A stretch of DNA of 15,797 nucleotides from Giesbergeria sp. (GTDB lineage Bacteria > Pseudomonadota > Gammaproteobacteria > Burkholderiales > Burkholderiaceae_C): the NCBI GenBank assembly GCA_017987055.1, contig JAGNUJ010000029.1, positions 1 through 15,797 on the forward strand, given 5' to 3'. Below, one piece after another: positions 1 to 7,998 of the stretch; position 1 is the stretch's first letter, and each line of letters begins with the position of its first letter. The position numbers were made by a program, and so were the translations under genes. The notes beneath the pieces are model-generated. The model was not told where the DNA came from. It worked only from the letters and a program-made list of their open reading frames with translations, and ran no database searches.

Positions 1-114
1 TGCGCGGTGTATTTGCCCCAAGCTCGGTGCCAACACCAAAGCCAGCAACAAGACCCGCAACGTGGCAAAAGCCAGCGTGCGCAGCCAAAGTGGTCGCAGG
101 ACGGTGTGGGTCAT
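1..114 (-). CDS. N-terminal part of a secreted or membrane-anchored hypothetical protein (cut by window edge)
   Basis: An open minus-strand frame starts at an ATG at 112-114 and runs off the left edge, giving 38 residues. These begin MTHTVLRPLWLRTLAF and continue with a Leu/Ala/Val-rich stretch (about residues 13-30) followed by APSLGQ. A basic, then hydrophobic, then small-residue layout is typical of a signal peptide or signal anchor, so export to the membrane or periplasm is inferred. No Shine-Dalgarno sequence is evident upstream. The gene would be divergent from the SulP transporter, sharing a 136-bp intergenic region. The family cannot be named from 38 residues. It could also be a chance frame, but the clean signal-peptide pattern argues for a real gene. 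Confidence 0.45.
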   Translation of the reverse strand, partial: MTHTVLRPLWLRTLAFATLRVLLLALVLAPSLGQIHRA

Positions 115-250
115 GGGGGCAATTATCTACTCGGGAGCTATATGGCTTTTTGCGGAGTTTGGTGCCTAAAGGAGTCAGAAACTCCCTAAGCGGGCGTAGA
201 AAGGCGCTGACAATCGATCGACACACTGCCGTACAAAAAATCACCCATCC
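115..250. other. Intergenic region between divergent genes
   Basis: The 136-bp space should contain promoters for both flanking genes. I see a small inverted repeat, GGAGT-N5-ACTCC, at 171-185. No convincing -35/-10 pair and no ribosome binding site stood out in front of either gene. Confidence 0.3.
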
Positions 251-1972
251 ATGTCCGCCGCCTCTCACCTTTACCGCTGGTTTCCCTTTCTGGCATGGCC
301 GCGACCTGACCGACAGTTGCTGCGCGGCGAGTTCTGGGCGGGCATGACGGTGGGGCTGATGCTGGTGCCGCAAGGTGTGGCCTACGCGGCTTTGGCCGGT
401 ATGCCGTTGGTGTCGGGCATTTATGCCTCGCTGCTGCCGGCCATTGTGGCGGTGCTTTGGAGTTCTTCGACCCGCTTGGGCGTGGGGCCGACGGCGCTGA
501 CCAGCTTGCTGATTGGCACCTCGCTCACTGGGCTGGCCGAGCCGGGCAGTGCCCAGTGGGTGGCGTTGGCGGTGTGGATGGCGTTGTTGTCGGGCGCAGT
601 GCAACTATTAATGGGCGTGGCGCGTTTTGGCTGGCTGCTGCAGTTGGTGACTTCGCCGGTGCTGGGCGGCTTTACGCAGGCGGCGGCGTGGCTGATTTTG
701 GTGTCGCAGTTGCCTGCGCTCACCGGCTTGGGCGTGCCGCTAGAGAGCTTGCTCGCCAGCCCGCAGTGGTCGCACTTTGACTGGGGCGCTGCCGGCTTTG
801 GCTTGGGCAGTGTGGCGGCGCTGGTGTTGGCCAAGCGCCAGTGGCCGCAGTTTCCGGCAGTGATCGTGGTGATGGGCGGCGCGGGTGCGTTGAGTTGGGC
901 GCTGGGCTACGCCGAAGGCGGCGGCAAAGTGATTGGCGCACTGCCCGCTGGCCTGCCGCATTTTTACTGGCCTGGCGCACTGCCTTGGGGTACCTTTGGC
1001 GCGCTGATCATGCCGGTGTTGGTGATTACGCTGGTTAGCTTTTTAGAAACTGCCTCCAGCGCCAAAGTTGACCACCAAAGCGGTGGCACACGCTGGAACG
1101 AAAACCAAGACCTGATGGCCCACGGCATGGCCAAAATCAGCTCTGGCCTGTGCGGTGGCTTTGCCACCAGCGCTTCGTTCTCGCGCTCGGCCATTAACTT
1201 ATATGCCGGCGCACGCACTGGCTGGGCCACGATTTTTGCGACAGCGCTGGTGCTGGTGGCCTTGCTGTGGCTGATGCCGGCGCTGTACCACGTGCCCCAA
1301 GCGGTGCTGGCTGCGGTGGTGGTCACGGCCATCACCGGCTTGATCAAACCCAGTATGTTTGTCCAGTTGTGGCGCATCTCACGCATTGAGGCTGCTATCA
1401 GCGTCACCACGTTTGCCATTACGCTGGCGACGGCACCGCGCTTGTATTGGGGCGTATTGGTGGGACTGCTGGTCAATTTGAGCCATTTTTTGTACCAGCG
1501 CCTGCATCCGCGCATCATTGAAGTCGGCTTGCATCCCGATGGCAGCTTGCGCGACCGCCACTTGTGGGGTCTGCCGCCGCTGGCACCCGACGTGCTGGCG
1601 CTGCGCATGGACGCTGAGCTGGACTTTGCCTCGGCTAGCGCGCTAGAGCGCGATGTGTCAGACCGCTTGGCTGTGTCGGCACAGGTGCGCCATGTCTGCC
1701 TATTTGCCCAGTCGATTAACCGTATCGACGTCACTGGTGTCGAAACTTTTGCCCGTATCGAGGCGTTGGTGCGCTTTCATGGCAGTACGCTGCACATCAG
1801 CGGCCTGAAGCTGCCGGTCGAGCAAGTGTTGCTGCGCGCTCAAGTTTTGCGGCCTGACCAGCCTCTGAAGCTTTACCGTTCAGACGCTGCCGCTATACAG
1901 GCGCTGCAATCGCCATCCCCTGAAAAGGCGGGTGAAATGGGTGCTTTACTGCAGACGCAACCCCCTCTTTAG
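251..1972 (+). CDS. SulP-family anion transporter with C-terminal STAS domain
   Basis: A 573-residue inner-membrane protein of the SulP (SLC26) family, which moves sulfate, bicarbonate or other anions. The N-terminal part holds many hydrophobic segments (about residues 25-410). It includes the family signature region around residues 263-310: SFLETASSAK, then NENQDLMAHG, then GLCGGFATSASFSRSA. A cytoplasmic STAS domain follows at roughly residues 440-550, with the pattern VRHVCLFAQSINRIDVTGVE that is typical of the fold. Length and domain order fit a complete member. Substrate cannot be read from sequence. The chosen start is the first ATG of the frame and gives a normal N-terminus, but lacks a visible Shine-Dalgarno sequence. 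The next gene lies about 50 bp downstream on the same strand, with no obvious terminator between them. Confidence 0.93.
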   Translation: MSAASHLYRWFPFLAWPRPDRQLLRGEFWAGMTVGLMLVPQGVAYAALAGMPLVSGIYASLLPAIVAVLWSSSTRLGVGPTALTSLLIGTSLTGLAEPGSAQWVALAVWMALLSGAVQLLMGVARFGWLLQLVTSPVLGGFTQAAAWLILVSQLPALTGLGVPLESLLASPQWSHFDWGAAGFGLGSVAALVLAKRQWPQFPAVIVVMGGAGALSWALGYAEGGGKVIGALPAGLPHFYWPGALPWGTFGALIMPVLVITLVSFLETASSAKVDHQSGGTRWNENQDLMAHGMAKISSGLCGGFATSASFSRSAINLYAGARTGWATIFATALVLVALLWLMPALYHVPQAVLAAVVVTAITGLIKPSMFVQLWRISRIEAAISVTTFAITLATAPRLYWGVLVGLLVNLSHFLYQRLHPRIIEVGLHPDGSLRDRHLWGLPPLAPDVLALRMDAELDFASASALERDVSDRLAVSAQVRHVCLFAQSINRIDVTGVETFARIEALVRFHGSTLHISGLKLPVEQVLLRAQVLRPDQPLKLYRSDAAAIQALQSPSPEKAGEMGALLQTQPPL

Positions 1973-2028
1973 GATAAATAAAAGCCTACTGCACGGTTAC
2001 ACTTACTTCAACTTATTTGCCTGTATTC

Positions 2029-2796
2029 GTGTCCCATCCCACGCCCACCCAACCCATTCACCTGCACGATTTAGATCTGGAAACAGCGATCGCGTTGGTC
2101 GAGCAGGCCGACGGCGTTGCAGCACCTCCACCGGATCCCTCGCCCACGGTCTATTTGCAAAGCCTGATTGATGGCTTGTGTGAGTTGTCGCTGCGCGACC
2201 CATTGACTGGGCTGGCCAATCGGCGCCACTTTCGTTCAGTGCTGGAACGCGAAATCGACCGCGTCACCCGCTCTGGCGAGGCGGCACTGTTGCTGATGCT
2301 GGATATCGACCATTTCAAGCAAGTTAACGACACCTACGGCCATTTGGCCGGTGACCGGGTGTTACAAGCCGTGGCACAAACCCTCAATGCCTGTGTGCGC
2401 CCAATGGACACCTTGGCGCGTTACGGCGGCGAAGAATTTGCCGTCGTACTGCCTGCCTGCCAAGGACCATTTGGTCAAGCTTTGGCCGAGCGCATTCGCC
2501 GTGCGGTTGAAACCACCGTTGTACAAGTGGCACCCCACAAAAATCTATGCGTTACCGTGAGTATTGGCGGCGCTTTTGCGCTGCAATGGGTGCGCTCGAC
2601 CACCACCCTTTGGACCGACCGCGCCGACTACCAGCTCTACCAAGCCAAAACCACTGGACGCAACCGTGTGTGCATTGAGGCGCAGCCCAACAGCACCGTC
2701 AGCGCCGAAGAAAAGAGCCTGCTGTTTGGCCCGCTCTACTCCCCCGCAGACTGGGGCGATTTGCCGCCTTTACCTAGCCCCGATGGCGCCTACTGA
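2029..2796 (+). CDS. Soluble GGDEF diguanylate cyclase
   Basis: Predicted to make cyclic di-GMP from two GTP. The GGDEF domain begins at DPLTGLANRR (about residues 57-66 from this start), continues through LDIDHFKQVND and carries an intact GGEEF active-site motif. RPMD sits exactly five residues before GGEEF, matching the RxxD inhibitory site, so product feedback inhibition is expected. Only about 55 residues precede the domain, with no membrane segment and no recognisable sensor, so it is cytoplasmic and its input is unclear. The frame has no early ATG. GTG at 2029 is chosen; TTG at 2017 would add four residues, and neither has a clear ribosome binding site. The stop overlaps or nearly touches the following ATPase gene, so the two are probably co-transcribed and translationally coupled. 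Confidence 0.9.
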   Translation: MSHPTPTQPIHLHDLDLETAIALVEQADGVAAPPPDPSPTVYLQSLIDGLCELSLRDPLTGLANRRHFRSVLEREIDRVTRSGEAALLLMLDIDHFKQVNDTYGHLAGDRVLQAVAQTLNACVRPMDTLARYGGEEFAVVLPACQGPFGQALAERIRRAVETTVVQVAPHKNLCVTVSIGGAFALQWVRSTTTLWTDRADYQLYQAKTTGRNRVCIEAQPNSTVSAEEKSLLFGPLYSPADWGDLPPLPSPDGAY

Positions 2797-2806
2797 AAGC
2801 GATGAC

Positions 2807-3694
2807 ATGAGCGACGCGTCGTCCCTGCCCCTTACCCTCTCAGCGACTGCAGCAGTTGCTGCTGTGTCGGCCACTGCTGCCCCTTCAGTGCTGCCAACGG
2901 CTCCCGTCCCGAGCGGCCCGAGTGCACGCATCATTGCCATCACCAGCGGTAAAGGCGGCGTAGGGAAAACTTTTGTTTCTGCCAACCTCGCTGCCGCATT
3001 GACGCGGCGTGGCCAGCGCGTGCTAGTGCTCGATGCGGACTTGGGCCTGGCCAATCTTGATGTGATTTTGAATCTGCATCCCAAAATCACCCTACACGAT
3101 GTATTTACCGGAAAAGCCAAGCTCAAGGACGCTATTGTTTCAGCGCCCGGTGGTTTTTCGGTGTTGCTGGCTGGTTCGGGCATGGTCGAATATTCGCGTC
3201 TGACGCCGGAAGTGCGCAACGAATTTTTAAACGTCATTCAGCTGCTGACGCCGCACTACGACGTGATTTTGCTCGACACGGGTGCTGGTATTTCTGATGT
3301 CGTGCTGTTTTCGATCTCGTTGGCCTCTGAGGTGCTGATCGTTGCCACGCCAGAACCCACTTCGCTGACCGATGCCTACGCCGCCATCAAAGTGCTGACG
3401 GTGCAGCAAAAGCGCCAACACGTGCGCATGGTGGTCAACCAAGCCGCCCGCCCCGGCGATGGCCGTGCCATTACCGGCCAATTGCAGCAAGTGCTGGACC
3501 GCTTTGTCGCCACCGAATCGGGCCGCCCCATGCGCCTGATCCACATGGGCGACATTCCTGCCGACCCCGCCGTGCGCGATGCCATCATGCGCCGCCAACT
3601 GCTGCTGTTGCACACCCCCGGCTGCCCCGCAGCGCTGGCGATTTCACAGCTGGCTAACAAAATTGAAGAATCGCTGCTGGTGCGCGCGCCCTGA
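2807..3694 (+). CDS. MinD/ParA-family ATPase, FlhG (FleN)-like
   Basis: A P-loop ATPase of the MinD/ParA class with a deviant Walker A motif SGKGGVGKT (about residues 47-55), the DADLGLANLD segment (76-85) and a Walker B-like LLDTGAG (156-161). These last two blocks are characteristic of FlhG/FleN/YlxH proteins, which control flagellar number or placement, so that subfamily is favoured. The first 40 residues are Ala/Ser/Pro-rich and lack the N-terminal DQAxxLR-type segment by which typical FlhG activates FlhF; no flhF gene is in the window. ATG 2807 is preferred because GAAAG lies about 8 bases upstream. ATG 2783 is an alternative that would overlap the cyclase by 14 bp. Pairing with a c-di-GMP-making enzyme suggests a motility or cell-pole role, which is inference. 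Confidence 0.85.
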   Translation: MSDASSLPLTLSATAAVAAVSATAAPSVLPTAPVPSGPSARIIAITSGKGGVGKTFVSANLAAALTRRGQRVLVLDADLGLANLDVILNLHPKITLHDVFTGKAKLKDAIVSAPGGFSVLLAGSGMVEYSRLTPEVRNEFLNVIQLLTPHYDVILLDTGAGISDVVLFSISLASEVLIVATPEPTSLTDAYAAIKVLTVQQKRQHVRMVVNQAARPGDGRAITGQLQQVLDRFVATESGRPMRLIHMGDIPADPAVRDAIMRRQLLLLHTPGCPAALAISQLANKIEESLLVRAP

Positions 3695-3885
3695 TTGAAT
3701 GCGCTGCTGAGCGCCCAGTGGCAATGCTCCATACGCGCAACGCAAGCATTTTGAGGCTGATGCCAGCACTCTTTTGTACTTAAAAAGTGAGCTTAAACCG
3801 CTTGTGTTCTGTAGGTGTGTAGAGTGGGCTCGTTTATTTGCTTACACAGAGACCTCTCTTTTTCTTACCCCCCGAAAGGCCTTCC
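3695..3885. other. Intergenic region with two hairpins
   Basis: A 191-bp gap on the plus-strand path. It contains an inverted repeat, GCGCT-N4-AGCGC, at 3701-3714. It also contains AATGCT (3723-3728) pairing with AGCATT (3745-3750) and running into a short T stretch, which could act as a weak terminator for the ATPase gene. A promoter for the following oxidoreductase is expected in the AT-richer half (about 3765-3850), but I could not fix its boxes. No convincing small gene was seen. Confidence 0.35.
3874..3879 (+). promoter_or_regulatory. Ribosome binding site deciding the oxidoreductase start
   Basis: GAAAGG lies 6 bases before the ATG at 3886. It supports that ATG over the upstream in-frame start at 3838, which would add 16 residues. 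Confidence 0.6.
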
Positions 3886-5019
3886 ATGCCCCCGCGCTCT
3901 TTTGCTCCCGCCCCTCGTCCCCGACGCACCCGCACTGCCAGCAGCGCCGCTCCCGCCCCTAAAAATTCCAGTGCCGCTGATACCAAGCGCCACTTCGCCA
4001 TCATTGGTGCCGGCATGGCCGGTATCGCTTGCGCCCGCACGCTGGTCAAGGCCGGCCACCAAGTCACGGTGTTTGAAAAAGCCGAGCAAGTGGGCGGGCG
4101 CACCGCCACTTGCGACACCCCGCATGGCAACTTTGATGCCGGCACGCAATATTTCACCGTGCGCGATGACCGTTTCGCCCAAGCGCTGGCCACTGTGCCC
4201 GGCGTTTGCCGCCCGTGGAGCGCCAATTCGGTGCGCGTGCTCGACGCTACTGGTCAAGTCGCTTCGCCCAGCCAACCGCCGAATGAAGCGCACTGGGTCG
4301 CCTGCCCCGGCATGGATGCTTTGGCCAAAATTTGGGCGCAGCCGTTGCAGCAAGACGGCCAACTGCACACCAACGCCCATGTGGTTTGCATCGAGCGTGA
4401 TCGCCTGCAGCCCACCGGCTGGCAACTGAGCACCGAAAACGCCCAAGGCGAGCAGCAAGTACACGCCGGCTTTGACGCAGTGCTGCTGGCGCTGCCCGCC
4501 CCAGCCGCTCGCGCGCTGCTGGTGTCGTCTGACCTGCACACGCCGATCATGGAAACGATGGCCGGCGCCACGATGGCCGCCTGCTGGTCGCTGATGCTGG
4601 CTTTTCCGCAAGCGGTGCGCCCCGGCTTGACGACGCTTGGCCCGCAGTGGAACGCTGCGCGCAGCACCCACCACCGCATTGCTTGGCTGGCGCGCGAGTC
4701 GTCCAAGCCCCAGCGCAACAGTTTGGAGCGCTGGACGGTGCAGGCCAGCCCCGCCTGGTCGGAAGAGCACCTCGAAGACAACCCGACGCGCGTGCAAGAC
4801 AAGCTACTGAAAGCCTTTGCCGACGTGACCGGCATCCGCGCTACGCCCGGTTTTGCGCAAGTGCGCCGCTGGCGCTACGCCCAAACCATCCAAGCGCTGG
4901 GCCAAAGCCACTTGTGGGACGCTGACAGCAACCTGGGCGCTTGCGGCGACTGGTGCTTGGGCCACCGCTTGGAAGACGCTTTCATCTCTGGCCTAGAAAT
5001 GGCGCTCGCCGTCGCCTGA
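3886..5019 (+). CDS. FAD-dependent amine-oxidase-like oxidoreductase (COG3380, renalase-like)
   Basis: A 377-residue flavoprotein. The dinucleotide-binding motif GAGMAG is at residues 41-46, followed by the acidic end of beta-2 (VTVFEKAEQ, about 61-68), GGRTAT (70-75) and GTQYFTV (86-92). A C-terminal [21 protein letters not shown] segment closes the FAD site. This is the usual layout of the predicted NAD/FAD-dependent oxidoreductases related to renalase. Substrate is unknown. Residues 1-34 form an unusual Pro/Ala/Arg/Ser-rich extension before the Rossmann fold, with no hydrophobic stretch, so it is not an evident signal peptide. The gene ends 14 bp before gluQ, suggesting an operon with gluQ and trmB. 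Confidence 0.88.
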   Translation: MPPRSFAPAPRPRRTRTASSAAPAPKNSSAADTKRHFAIIGAGMAGIACARTLVKAGHQVTVFEKAEQVGGRTATCDTPHGNFDAGTQYFTVRDDRFAQALATVPGVCRPWSANSVRVLDATGQVASPSQPPNEAHWVACPGMDALAKIWAQPLQQDGQLHTNAHVVCIERDRLQPTGWQLSTENAQGEQQVHAGFDAVLLALPAPAARALLVSSDLHTPIMETMAGATMAACWSLMLAFPQAVRPGLTTLGPQWNAARSTHHRIAWLARESSKPQRNSLERWTVQASPAWSEEHLEDNPTRVQDKLLKAFADVTGIRATPGFAQVRRWRYAQTIQALGQSHLWDADSNLGACGDWCLGHRLEDAFISGLEMALAVA

Positions 5020-5033
5020 ACTGGCTGACAGCG

Positions 5034-6026
5034 ATGAGCGCGGGCTACGTCGGCCGCTTTGCACCGTCACCGAGCGGCCCGCTGCACGCGGGCTCGTTGG
5101 TCGCGGCGCTGGCCAGCTGGCTTGACGCCCGCGCTTTTAACCAAGGGCGCGGTGGCCGCTGGCTGGTGCGCATCGAAGATGTCGATACACCGCGCTGCGC
5201 CGCTGGCGCTGGCGAACACATCTTGGCGCAGCTGGCCACCTGCGGCCTGCTGCCTGACGAGCCGCCGCTGTGGCAATCCACCCGCGCTGCGGCGTACCAA
5301 ACCGCGCTAGAACAACTGCAAGCCGCCGCACTGGCCTATCCCTGCGCCTGCACGCGCAAAGACATTGCCGCCGTTCATGCTGCGCAAGGCCACGCGCACC
5401 AGCGCCACGTCGAACAGCCCTATCCCGGCACTTGCCGCCACGGCCTGCAAGGACGCACTGAGCGCGCTTGGCGCTTCAATACCACTGATTTTTGGCCAAA
5501 ATACCAGAAATACCAGTCAAATCAGCCTCTAGCCCTTTGTACGCCTGCGCTAGTAGCTCCTGAAAGCAGAGCAAATGAGGTGCTGCACTGGCACGACCGC
5601 CGCTTGGGTGCGCAGCAGCAAGACGTCTGCAACACCGTGGGCGACTTTGTGTTGCGCCGCGCTGATGGCCTGTGGGCGTATCAACTGGCGGTGGTGGTCG
5701 ATGACGCCGCCCAAGGCATCACCCACGTGGTGCGTGGCGAAGACTTGGCCGACAACACGCCGCGCCAAATCCTGCTGCAGCACGCGCTGGGCGTAGCCAC
5801 GCTGCGCTACCTGCACACGCCGTTGGTGCGCGGCGCGGATGGCGAAAAACTGTCCAAGCAACATGGCGCGCGCGCCCTTGATTTAGCGCAACCTTTGGCC
5901 ACGTTAAGCGCAGCGGCCGGCGCACTTGGCCTGCCACGCTTACCATGCATGGCTGATATTTTGCTGTCGGATGCCTTGGCGCTGTGGGTCAAGGCATGGC
6001 GGCATCTCTACAATTGCTCGCTGTGA
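5034..6026 (+). CDS. gluQ: Glutamyl-Q tRNA(Asp) synthetase with an internal insertion
   Basis: This truncated GluRS paralog attaches glutamate to the queuosine base of tRNA(Asp). It opens with [15 protein letters not shown] (the class I HIGH-like motif), followed by RIEDVDTPR. Zinc ligands are present as CAC and, after a gap, [29 protein letters not shown] and a KLSKQ loop complete the core. It has 330 residues, against about 298 for the E. coli protein as I recall it. The excess is an abnormal stretch at about residues 153-181 (DNA about 5490-5576), between the AWRF strand and [14 protein letters not shown]. That stretch contains a KYQKYQ duplication and resembles intergenic repeats of this window; it preserves the frame. 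ATG 5034 matches the family's N-terminus. The stop overlaps the proposed trmB GTG (GTGA). Confidence 0.92.
   Translation: MSAGYVGRFAPSPSGPLHAGSLVAALASWLDARAFNQGRGGRWLVRIEDVDTPRCAAGAGEHILAQLATCGLLPDEPPLWQSTRAAAYQTALEQLQAAALAYPCACTRKDIAAVHAAQGHAHQRHVEQPYPGTCRHGLQGRTERAWRFNTTDFWPKYQKYQSNQPLALCTPALVAPESRANEVLHWHDRRLGAQQQDVCNTVGDFVLRRADGLWAYQLAVVVDDAAQGITHVVRGEDLADNTPRQILLQHALGVATLRYLHTPLVRGADGEKLSKQHGARALDLAQPLATLSAAAGALGLPRLPCMADILLSDALALWVKAWRHLYNCSL
5488..5576 (+). repeat. Repeat-like insert within gluQ
   Basis: The segment has a perfect 9-bp tandem duplication of AAATACCAG (5499-5516). After it come AGCCTCTAGCCCTT and then GCGCTAGTAGCT (5547-5558), with CTAGC (5529-5533) inverted to GCTAG (5549-5553). 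The GCGCTAG(C/T)AGCT core matches the arms of the palindrome at 7903-7990. It reads through in frame, adding about 29 residues to GluQ where the E. coli enzyme has few or none. The limits are approximate. Confidence 0.6.
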
Positions 6027-6805
6027 CTGAATCTGCTCTCCCCCCCTCCTTCGCCCCCGAATCTCCCTGCGTTGTTCCTGCTGCTCGTGCCGTTGGCATG
6101 GCACCGGCGGACGTGGCCTATCCCAAAGCCATCAAAAGCTTTGTGCGCCGCGCTGGCCGCACCACCACCGGTCAAGCCAAGGCGTTTGAAGACCTCGGGC
6201 CACGTTTTATCCTGCCCTACACCGGCCAACTGCTGGACGCGCCTGCCGCCTTTGGCCGCACCGCGCCGCTGATCTTGGAAATTGGCTTTGGCATGGGCGA
6301 GGCCACGGCCCACATTGCCAACGTGCGCCCCGATGACAACTTTTTGTGCTGTGAAGTCCACGAGCCGGGCGTGGGTGCCTTGCTCAAGCGCTTGGGCGAG
6401 CAAGGCCAAACCAACGTGCGCATCCTCGCGCACGACGCGGTCGAAGTCATTGACCACATGCTGGCACCGGCCAGCTTGGACGGTGTACACATCTTCTTTC
6501 CCGATCCGTGGCACAAGAAAAAGCACAACAAACGCCGCCTGATTCAAGCGCCCTTGATTGCCAAGCTGGCCGCGCGCTTGAAACCCGGCGGCTACCTGCA
6601 CTGCGCCACCGACTGGCAGCCCTACGCCGAGCAAATTTTGCAAGTGCTTTCAGACGAGCCGTTGCTGCACAACAGCGTCAACCGCTCGCAAAGTGCCGAT
6701 GGCTACGCCCCGCAGCCCGACTACCGACCGCTGACCAAGTTTGAAAACCGGGGTCTGCGCCTTGGCCACGGCGTGTGGGACGTGGTTTTTGTGCGCTCTG
6801 CTTGA
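6023..6805 (+). CDS. trmB: tRNA (guanine-N7-)-methyltransferase
   Basis: Forms m7G at position 46 of tRNAs using S-adenosylmethionine. Visible family landmarks are [13 protein letters not shown] near the N-terminus, the SAM-binding [14 protein letters not shown], the catalytic-region [27 protein letters not shown], and the C-terminal [12 protein letters not shown]. The protein is about 260 residues, normal for the family. The start is ambiguous. GTG 6023 overlaps the gluQ stop (GTGA) and gives an N-terminus VTESALPP that resembles family members. GTG 5984, ATG 5996 and ATG 6098 are alternatives, none with a good ribosome binding site. Position and overlap place it in one operon with gluQ, so two tRNA-modification enzymes would be co-expressed. 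Confidence 0.93.
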   Translation: MTESALPPSFAPESPCVVPAARAVGMAPADVAYPKAIKSFVRRAGRTTTGQAKAFEDLGPRFILPYTGQLLDAPAAFGRTAPLILEIGFGMGEATAHIANVRPDDNFLCCEVHEPGVGALLKRLGEQGQTNVRILAHDAVEVIDHMLAPASLDGVHIFFPDPWHKKKHNKRRLIQAPLIAKLAARLKPGGYLHCATDWQPYAEQILQVLSDEPLLHNSVNRSQSADGYAPQPDYRPLTKFENRGLRLGHGVWDVVFVRSA

Positions 6806-6826
6806 GAGCAGAGCTCCCCGCGCCGA

Positions 6827-7876
6827 ATGCACAACACCTTTGCCATGAAACCTATATTGCAAAATTTGGTCGAGATGACCGCTCACCGTGACTATTTGCG
6901 GCTAGAGGTCTCGGTGCTTTCGACGCTGCAGCAGCTCTCGGGCATTTTGGAGGTGCGAGCGCTGGAAGTTTTTATGCTCGGCGGCGTGCGCTATATGCGT
7001 CCGCGCACTTGGATGCACAACGGGCAATGGACATCGACTGAAACCGAAGTCGCCACCGACCCCCAGCGCCAAGTGCTAAGCGAGCTGCCCGAGTTGCACG
7101 CCTGCATCCAAGAGCGCCACACCCACGCCATCGCCATGGTTGATAAAAAGCGCCACACGCTGTGGCTGCCGGTGTGGATGCACGACCAAGTGGGTACCTG
7201 CTTAGAGGTGATTCAGTCGCGCCCGTTTTCGGTACACCGACTCGAAGTGCTCACTGCCATCTTCAACGTCTACCAAAACTACCAAAGCCTGCTCGACTAC
7301 AGCGAGCGCGACGCGCTGACTGGCTTGCTCAACCGCAAAACCTTTGACGACCAATTTGCCCGCCACGCAGGCATAGAAGCCAACGCCAGCATGGGCCGCA
7401 GCAACTCTAGCGCCACGCCTGGTGGCCAGTTGCAGCAATGGTTGGCGGTGGTCGATATTGACCACTTCAAACAAGTCAACGACCGCTTTGGCCATCTGTA
7501 CGGCGACGAAGTGCTGATTTTGATGGCCAACATTTTGCGCAGCTCGTTTCGCAGCCATGACAGAATTTTTCGTTTTGGCGGCGAAGAATTCGTGGTGCTA
7601 CTGCGCTCGACGACGCTGGAGACGGCGCACAAGGTGTTCAACCGCTTTCGCCAGGCGGTCGAGGAATACCACTTTCCGCAGGTTGGGCGCATCACAGTGA
7701 GCGTGGGCTTTGTCTCGACTTCTTCGAATACGCCGGTCGAAATTTTGGGACAAGCCGACCAAGCTTTGTATTTCGCCAAAGAAAATGGCCGCAACCAAGT
7801 GCGTTTCTACGACGAGTTGGTTGCCAGCGGCGATTTAAAAGCGCGTATCAGCCACGACGATATCGAGTTGTTTTAA
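6827..7876 (+). CDS. GGDEF diguanylate cyclase with N-terminal sensor-like region
   Basis: A cytoplasmic protein of 349 residues. About 155 N-terminal residues, with no membrane segment, probably form a GAF-like sensory domain (inference). They are linked by a helix, VYQNYQSLLDYSE, to a GGDEF domain starting at RDALTGLLNRKTF (about 161-173). The domain contains VVDIDHFKQVNDRFGHLYGD (about 208-227), an intact GGEEF (251-255) and, five residues earlier, RSHD (242-245) as an RxxD inhibitory site. An active, feedback-inhibited cyclase is expected. A Ser/Gly/Gln-rich loop (about 184-205) interrupts the first part of the domain. ATG 6827 is used; ATG 6845, giving MKPILQNL, is an equally good start and may be the true one. 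It begins 21 bp after trmB. Confidence 0.9.
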   Translation: MHNTFAMKPILQNLVEMTAHRDYLRLEVSVLSTLQQLSGILEVRALEVFMLGGVRYMRPRTWMHNGQWTSTETEVATDPQRQVLSELPELHACIQERHTHAIAMVDKKRHTLWLPVWMHDQVGTCLEVIQSRPFSVHRLEVLTAIFNVYQNYQSLLDYSERDALTGLLNRKTFDDQFARHAGIEANASMGRSNSSATPGGQLQQWLAVVDIDHFKQVNDRFGHLYGDEVLILMANILRSSFRSHDRIFRFGGEEFVVLLRSTTLETAHKVFNRFRQAVEEYHFPQVGRITVSVGFVSTSSNTPVEILGQADQALYFAKENGRNQVRFYDELVASGDLKARISHDDIELF

Positions 7877-7882
7877 GCAGCG

Positions 7883-7898
7883 GCTAATGAGCTAATGA
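7883..7898. repeat. 8-bp tandem duplication
   Basis: GCTAATGA occurs twice back to back just after the second cyclase gene and before the large palindrome. Its function is unknown. Confidence 0.6.
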
Positions 7899-7902
7899 TT
7901 TT

Positions 7903-7990
7903 TTTGATAGCTGCTAGCGCAGGTAAACAGTGCCTTTGAGCATCAAAAGCATCTCAATGCCTTTAAATACATGCGCTAGCAGCTATCAAA
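7903..7990. repeat. Perfect 18-bp inverted repeat between convergent genes
   Basis: TTTGATAGCTGCTAGCGC (7903-7920) is the exact reverse complement of GCGCTAGCAGCTATCAAA (7973-7990), with a 52-bp loop. It sits between the ends of the second cyclase gene and the degenerate recombinase gene, and is preceded by a T run (7899-7905). It may act as a bidirectional terminator. Each arm looks like one copy of the short repeat also seen at 10545-10566 and 14239-14259, which end in AGCTATCAAA. Confidence 0.85.
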
Positions 7991-7998
7991 TTAGAAAA

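Noticed and set aside
27..347. Plus-strand frame of about 106 codons overlapping the SulP start
   Set aside because: Composition is unlike a protein, and it conflicts with both the SulP N-terminus and the signal-peptide-like minus-strand gene at 1-114.
964..1734. A 256-codon antisense open frame inside the SulP gene
   Set aside because: It lies wholly within a clear transporter gene and encodes no plausible domain.
3865..4797. A 310-codon open frame antisense to the FAD oxidoreductase
   Set aside because: The Ala/Gly/Arg-rich shadow arises from GC-biased third positions. There is no ribosome binding site or family motif.
7903..7990. Terminal inverted repeats of an insertion sequence
   Set aside because: The interior is only 52 bp with no coding capacity, and no target-site duplication is visible. 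It fits a short palindromic repeat or terminator better.
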